Shown here piece by piece: positions 58,536-64,000 of a DNA stretch of 64,000 nucleotides. The DNA lies in contig CM065819.1 in assembly GCA_033398695.1 (NCBI GenBank), forward strand, positions 4,513,501-4,577,500, read 5' to 3'. Under the pieces are notes generated by a model. That model was not told the DNA's origin and made no database searches. It saw nothing but the letters and a program-made list of their open reading frames with translations. The first letter of the stretch is position 1. Each line of letters begins with the position of its first letter. A program made the position numbers and the translations under genes. The DNA comes from Orobanche coerulescens. Its lineage: Eukaryota > Streptophyta > Magnoliopsida > Lamiales > Orobanchaceae.

Positions 58536-61500
58536 TTGCAGAAAAGGTGGAAGGACTACAACCACATATCCATAAATTCAAACTTTGGAGGTGAAGAATG
58601 GTTTGTAGATTCTGGATGCTCAAGGCACATGACCGAGAACAAGAAGATGCTGTCCAAATACACCAAAGAAAGAGGTCCTGATGTAACCTTTGGAGATAGC
58701 TCTAGAGGACAAACAAAGGGCTTTGGAGAGCTACACCGAGGAAATATTATAATATCCAAAGTTCTTTATGTCAAAGGGCTCAAGTACAATCTCCTGAGCA
58801 TAAGCCAGTTTTGCGATGAGAAGAATCTAGTAGTATTCACCATCTGGATATGCATGGTGATAGACATTTTATCTGGTGAAGTGAAGCTACAAGGTTTCAG
58901 AAGGAGAGATGTCTACATGATAGATTGGAACACAGGAACACCTAACTCCTGTTTTCTATCCAAGACAGTAGCTGAGAATGGATGGTTGTGGCACAAAAGA
59001 TTATGTCACCTGAACTTCAAAGCCATCAACAAGATTAGTTCTCAGAAGCTGGTCAGAGGACTTCCAGATGAAGCATTCAAGAAGGAAGCTCTTTGTGATG
59101 CCTGTCAGAAAGGAAAGCAGACTAGAGCATCATTCAAGCCAGTCCAGCCTACAACTCTCACAACAAGGATATTAGATCTACTCCACATGGATCTATTTGG
59201 TCCTATCAAGCCAAGGACTCTAAGCGGCCGAAAGCATGCACTTGTTGTAGTAGATGATTATTCAAGGTACACTTGGATTATCTTCTTGTATAAGAAAAGT
59301 GAAAGCTTGACCAAGCTACCTGAGCTGCTGAGAAGGATCCAGAATGAGAAGTCCCTATCCATCATCAAGATCAGATCAGATAGAGGAGGAGAGTTTCTCA
59401 ACAAGGCGATCACTGATTACAGCGATCAGAATGGGATCCATCATGAGCTCTCTGCATCCAGGACTCCCCAGCAGAATGGCGTTGCTGAAAGAAGAAACAA
59501 AACCCTGAAGGAAGCAGCAAGGTCCATGATTGCAGAAGCGGACCTACCCAAGAGGTTCTAGGCTGAAGCTGTCAACACAGCTTGCCATACTCAGAATAGG
59601 AGTATGATAGTAGGGAGACATGGCAAAACTCCCTATGAGGTTTGGAATAATAGAACTCCTACTGTTGCTTACTTTCACGTTTTTGGTTGTAAGTGTTTCA
59701 TCCACAACAACGGTAAAACACAACTAAATGCATTTGATGCTAAAACTGATGATGGTCTCTTTATGGGATACTCACAAAGAAGCAAGGCATATAGAGTATT
59801 TAACAAAAGAACCTTAGTTGTGGAGGAAACACCCCATGTTGTTTTTGATGAATCTACTGTTGAGTACAGGAAGCAAGTTGAGCTAATTGAGAACAAGCTC
59901 AAATCAGCATCCCTTGAAGAAGTCATTGTACATGACACTGGAATGGTGGACTCACCTACGCACTCCTCAAGATCCAACCGTAGCCGCCAAGACCCAATCA
60001 CAGATCAGACAGGATCATCAAACCTATCTGATCCAGTTGCCGCTGATGAAGACCCAGCTGTAGCTGACAAAGACTCATCTGCAGATAAGACTCAACCTGC
60101 AGATGACAAGACGGTAGCTGATCCAGCTGCAGACCAAGGAGACCAGAATCCAACTGATGCAGAAATCCACCAGAGCAATTCAACAGGAGGAACAGACCCA
60201 GAAGAATACGATATTCCCAAATGGCTCAAAGATCACCCAATCTAGCAAATCATCGGGAAGCTGACTGATGGAGTTAAGACAAGACAGTCAACCCTACCAG
60301 CAGGAATGGCTATGTTCTAATGCTTTATGTCACAGATAGAACCTAAAACAACAGAACAAGCTTTAGAAGATTACTCTTGGATAAATGCCATGCAAGAAGA
60401 ACAGGAGCAGATGGAAAGGAACAAAGTTTTGGGAACTAACAGACAGACCAGATCACAAGAAAGTTATTGGCACCAAATGGGTGTACAAAAATAAGAGTGA
60501 TGAAGACGGAGCTGTTGTTAAGAATAAAGCCAGACTCGTTGCAAAAGGTTATGACAGTGTGAAGGAATAGATTTTGATGAAACATATGCACCTGTTGCAA
60601 GATTAGAGGCCATCAGACTATTCCTCGCATATGCTGCATTCAAAGATTTTGAAGTCTATCAGATGGACGTAAAGAGTGCTTTTCTAAATGGCATCCTAGA
60701 AGAAGAAGTCTATGTAGAGCAACCCCCAGGTTTTGTCAAAGGAGACAAAGTCTACAAACTGTTGAAGGATCTCTATGGACTCAAGCAAGCACCAAGAGCG
60801 TGGTATGAAACATTGTCTGTGTTTCTTGAGAAGAATGGTTTTTGCAAAGGAAAGGTGGACAAGACCCTATTCAGAGTGGAGCACGAAGGCCACCTATTAA
60901 TAGTTCAGATATATGTGGATGACATCATATTCGGCTCAACCAATCCAGAGGTATGTGAGAAATTCTCCAACCTTATGCAAGGAGAATTTGAGATGAGTAT
61001 GATGGGAATGCTTAACTTCTTTCTCGGACTACAAGTTAAGCAGATGGAAAATGGAATTTTCATCAACCAAGCTAAGTATACCAAAGATCTGATCAAGAGA
61101 TATGGAATGGAATCAGCCAAGCCAGCAAGAATTCCTATGAGCATGAGTACTCACTTAGACACAGATGAGTCAGGCATATCGGTGGACTCAACCCACTACA
61201 GAGGACTCATTGGATCATTGCTTTACCTCACTGCAAGCAGGCCAGACATATCCTATGCCGTAGGAGTTTGTGCGCGATTCCAGTCCAAGCCGAAGCAATC
61301 ACACCTAGATGCAGCCAAGAGGATAATAAAGTACCTTAAGTCTACAGTCAATGTTGGACTATGGTATCCCAAGGATGATAACTACGAGCTGTCAGGATAT
61401 TCAGATGCAGATTTCGCAGGATGCAAAATCAATAGGAAAAGCACTAGTGGAATGTGCCAATTCCTAGGAACCAGACTGATATCCTGGTTTAGCAAGAAGC

Positions 61501-61874
61501 AGGTTTCTAACTCTATCTCCACCACAGAGTCAGAATACCTAGCTGTAGGTAGCTGTTGTGCACAGATCTTATGGATCAGACAATAGCTGAGGGATTATAA
61601 TATCATTGCCAATGAAGTCCCTATCTGGTGTGATAACAATAATGCTATTGCAATAACCAACAATCCGGTTTTGCATTCGAGGACCAAGCACATTGATGTT
61701 AAGCACCACTTCATCAGAGACCACATGCTTAACAAGAGAGTTAGAGTTGAAAGAGTCAGCACAGACTACCAGATAGCTGACATCTTTACCAAACCTTTGC
61801 CAGAAGAAAGGTTTTTGGAGCCGAGCAGAGATCTTGGTCTACTAGATTGGGAATCTAGTACAGAAGTAAGCTGA
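58536..61874 (+). pseudogene. pol: pol of G: protease, integrase, RT, RNase H
   Basis: The protease motif is intact (DSGCSRHM, aspartate at 58608). HLNFKAINK, CDACQKG, DLFGP, SDRGGEF and QNGVAER give a complete integrase up to a TAG at 59559, where P has TGG. More stops occur at about 60243 and 60318, and a one-base insertion at about 60425. RT core 60663-61586 is open with YVDDIIFGS and passes into RNase H ([24 protein letters not shown]). TAG at 61584 replaces glutamine. The frame ends TKHIDVKHHFIRDHM and on to 61874. It is the best preserved pol in the window. Confidence 0.92.
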
Positions 61875-62437
61875 AGCATTTCACAGGAAATTCAGACCCA
61901 GTTGACTAAAAGAATCAGATCCTAGGTGATGCAGGTAAAAGGACGAAGGACAAACAAAGGAACCTAGCTGATCAGAATCTCAGGCGAGAAGTCCATGGAG
62001 CCAACTCACCTGATGTAGAGCGGTCAACAGTCAACAGTCAAACCAGCTAAGTTTTCTAAACTCAACCGACCTCTGAATATTTAATTATTATCTGCCTTAT
62101 GTATAATAATATTATATTAATTATTGGTTCACAAATTGCAATTTAAATACACGTGGCGATCAATTAATAAATCGACCTCCACGGTGGCCAATTAAAACCA
62201 ACCGTCAAATTTTAAAATCTAAACCTGGACCACCGTTTCAAATTTGAAATTTAAAAAGAATATAAAAAGGCGTGCCACCGTTTCAAAATAAATAATATTT
62301 TAATCCAACGTCTTTTCATCTTCTTTATAAGGACGAAAACCTCTTCACTTTACCTTTTACGCTTACCAGAAACCCTAGATTTACAGAGCAAAAAATTCTT
62401 GAACTCCAAATACACTAAAAATCCTTTGTTTGCAGAA
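61875..62437 (+). promoter_or_regulatory. spacer between pol and ORF2 of G with TATA-like box
   Basis: Non-coding. CTTTATAAGGACG at 62322-62334 lies about 110 bp before the ORF2 start, with CTTTACCTT just downstream as in P. The AT-rich part with GGACCACCG repeats is shared with P. Confidence 0.4.
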
Positions 62438-64000
62438 ATGGAATCGTACTTCGAAGGCGTTAACATGAAGGCAGTCAAGGACCAGATTATCTTCTCCCTG
62501 GTCGTTGATTTCGAAGGGCTGTTGGAAGCAAATCTGGAGAATTACGACGTGCTTGACTTAATCCGCACGATGAAGCTAAATGGGATCTACCCATTCCTGG
62601 ACATCAGCCCTCAACATTTGTACAAAGAAGATGTTATCGCATTCTACCGCGAAGCCTATTTGATTCAAGATGGAATTAGGAGCACTGTTGGTGGAAGACA
62701 AGTCGACATATCACGAGAGTCGATTCGTACAGTTTTTGGTATGAAACACCGCGACATAGCTGTCGAGGCACTCAAACAGTCAGCAACCGAAACATGGAAG
62801 AAGATCAAGGAGGAGAATCAACCGGAAAAGCTAAAACTCACCATTAAAAGGAGTGAGATTAAGAAGGTCTATCGATATGCGTTGGATATAACCAACAAAA
62901 TCATTATGGGAATGGCCGGCAGTTACGATCAACTGTCGTCGACGAAGTTCATGGTGCTGGGAGCACTGATTCAAGATGTGGAAATTGATTGGGCTGACTA
63001 CATTTTTAGGCAGCTTGTTCGAGAAATCAACAAAGCCGAATGGCTTTCTGATGAAAAGAGATTCCGATCCAAGCTGGCGTTTGGAACGCAGCTGAGTTGG
63101 ATCCTTGAGAAGACAGGTATGGCGAAGGGAAGTACTGACCCCTTCCACACCAACAAAAGACTTGGTCATCTGGACCAAGAAACTTTGAGGAAGTTAGGGA
63201 ACAACAGGAGAGCTGCTCAGATGTTAAAGGAGCTACCTGACACAAGGACTTACCCCAGATATTATTCATCAGGCGAGTCGGACCGACCTGCAGCCGAAAA
63301 CCCAACTGCAGTCGAGTCAGACTCCGAGTCAGATAACACCCCAATACTTGTCCGATTTAAGAGAAGGGGACCAGCCCCTGAAGAACCATCCATCATGCAG
63401 TCATCTCCAGAACCCTCTCCCAAGAGGCCTAGGCGACTGCAGTTTAGTCAGGAGGAGCAGTCAGACCACTATGCCAGTCCTGCAGCTAGGTCACCTACTC
63501 ACCTGGAAGACCAGCCTGCTCCAGGCAGCCTGGAAACTCAGATCGTGGCTGTCCTCACTCCAGCATACATTCCTGAGGAAGAAGAAGAAGCAGGTTTAAT
63601 CATATCAATTTCTGAAGCAAATTATACATTTAACCTACTGGACAACAATGTTTTCAACCTGTCCATTGAACAATTACAGCTTGTTAAACCACAAGCCTTA
63701 AAACACTCTTTTGTCAATATTTTTGAAGAGTAGAAGTTTTTCAAAACACTGTCATTTACGGAACTTCAGTCTTATATTGAAACCAGTGGTTGGGGGGTAT
63801 CCCCAAGCCACAGAGGATGTACTGATTCATTTTTGTAAAGAATCAGACTTAATTTTGATCCTCCACGAGAATTGGTTCATGTCTCATTTTAAAACCAACA
63901 TGGACCAATTCATCCATTCCATTATGTTTAGTATTTTTGATGGTTCATTTGGAAAAGAGGATGAGGAGGAAGAAGAGAGAGAAATTAGAATTGAAGAGGT
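62438..64000 (+). pseudogene. ORF2 of G, unknown protein after pol
   Basis: I start at ATG 62438 (MESYFEGVNMKAVKDQIIFS), conserved in P; an upstream in-frame ATG at 62399 is not. The first 431 codons are open to TAG 63731, after which homology to P goes on (ENWFMSHFKTNMDQ, then an acidic run) with a frameshift at about 63790 to the window end. Regions: about 280 residues of a globular domain (KLNGIYPFLDISPQHLYKED, DITNKIIMGMAGSYDQLSS, RLGHLDQETLRKLG); a Ser/Asp/Glu/Pro-rich linker with SPEPSPKRPRRL, a possible nuclear signal; ISEANYTFNLLDNNVFNLSI; then acidic. No membrane segment, so it is not a typical env-like protein. Confidence 0.75.

Larger units (their letters stand above)
54981..64000 (+). 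mobile_element. Sirevirus-like copia G with ORF2, cut by the window end
   Basis: 5' LTR, PBS, gag with the complete linker, pol and ORF2 are in order on the plus strand. The 3' LTR lies beyond 64000. It begins inside ORF2 of P without a polypurine tract, so it is an insertion and not a shared LTR. AGAAG (54976-54980) is its expected target duplication. Confidence 0.85.

Noticed and set aside
57966..58575. Three overlapping long ORFs on both strands
   Set aside because: The Q/R/P/N-rich frame 57945-58535 matches the gag tails of A and B. The other two frames only reflect its low complexity.

Overview
This window looks like repeat-rich nuclear DNA of a flowering plant. Almost all of it is transposable elements, mostly LTR retrotransposons in several states of decay, plus one PIF/Harbinger DNA transposon and one MULE-type DUF1985/Ulp1 pseudogene. 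The element families (chromovirus Ty3/gypsy, Sirevirus-like Ty1/copia, Athila/Tat-like non-autonomous gypsy, a BARE/Angela-like solo LTR) are typical of plants. An asterid eudicot is my guess, with low confidence. I found no intact host gene, tRNA, rRNA or CRISPR.

Layout. (1) 1-5296: a minus-strand non-autonomous gypsy element (here 'N') with a 2.9 kb LTR and a 2.3 kb interior without recognisable domains. It is inserted in the RT region of (2) 5297-10640, a minus-strand Sirevirus-like copia ('A'). (3) 10641-14704: a minus-strand, multi-exon DUF1985-Ulp1 pseudogene of the kind carried by plant MULEs, with tandem repeats in and around its introns. (4) about 15100-36930: an old plus-strand copia ('C') holding a four-deep nest. 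C contains 'B' (18120-35052, plus, gag-only Sirevirus derivative), B contains 'D' (19048-30834, minus, Tekay/Del-like chromovirus), and D contains 'E' (24082-26046, solo LTR). D and E have perfect 5-bp target duplications. (5) 37874-39807: a PIF/Harbinger element with TTA duplication, TIRs, a frameshifted transposase and strong subterminal hairpins. (6) 40262-41017: a gypsy LTR end and a plus-strand gypsy gag fragment.

(7) 41018-64000: a second Sirevirus-like copia family with a large extra ORF after pol ('ORF2'). It is seen as a minus-strand 3' LTR plus ORF2 tail ('F', 41018-42972), a plus-strand copy with a truncated 5' LTR ('P', 42973-54980) and a further plus-strand copy ('G', 54981 to the window end). 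P is split by a non-autonomous Athila/Tat-like element ('H', 49055-54153, perfect target duplication CCCAG). F and P break ORF2 at the same AGAAG, which suggests one inversion after insertion of G.

How the parts relate. Autonomous families supply gag/pol: A for B-like derivatives, D-like chromoviruses perhaps for N, Athila/Tat for H. Nearly all coding regions here carry stops or frameshifts. The main exception is B's short gag-derived ORF, which stays open although it has lost its capsid and zinc-knuckle parts. The most unusual signals are arrays of short palindromes just upstream of TATA-like boxes in three different gypsy LTRs, the ORF2 gene with a possible promoter of its own, and the F/P/G inversion.
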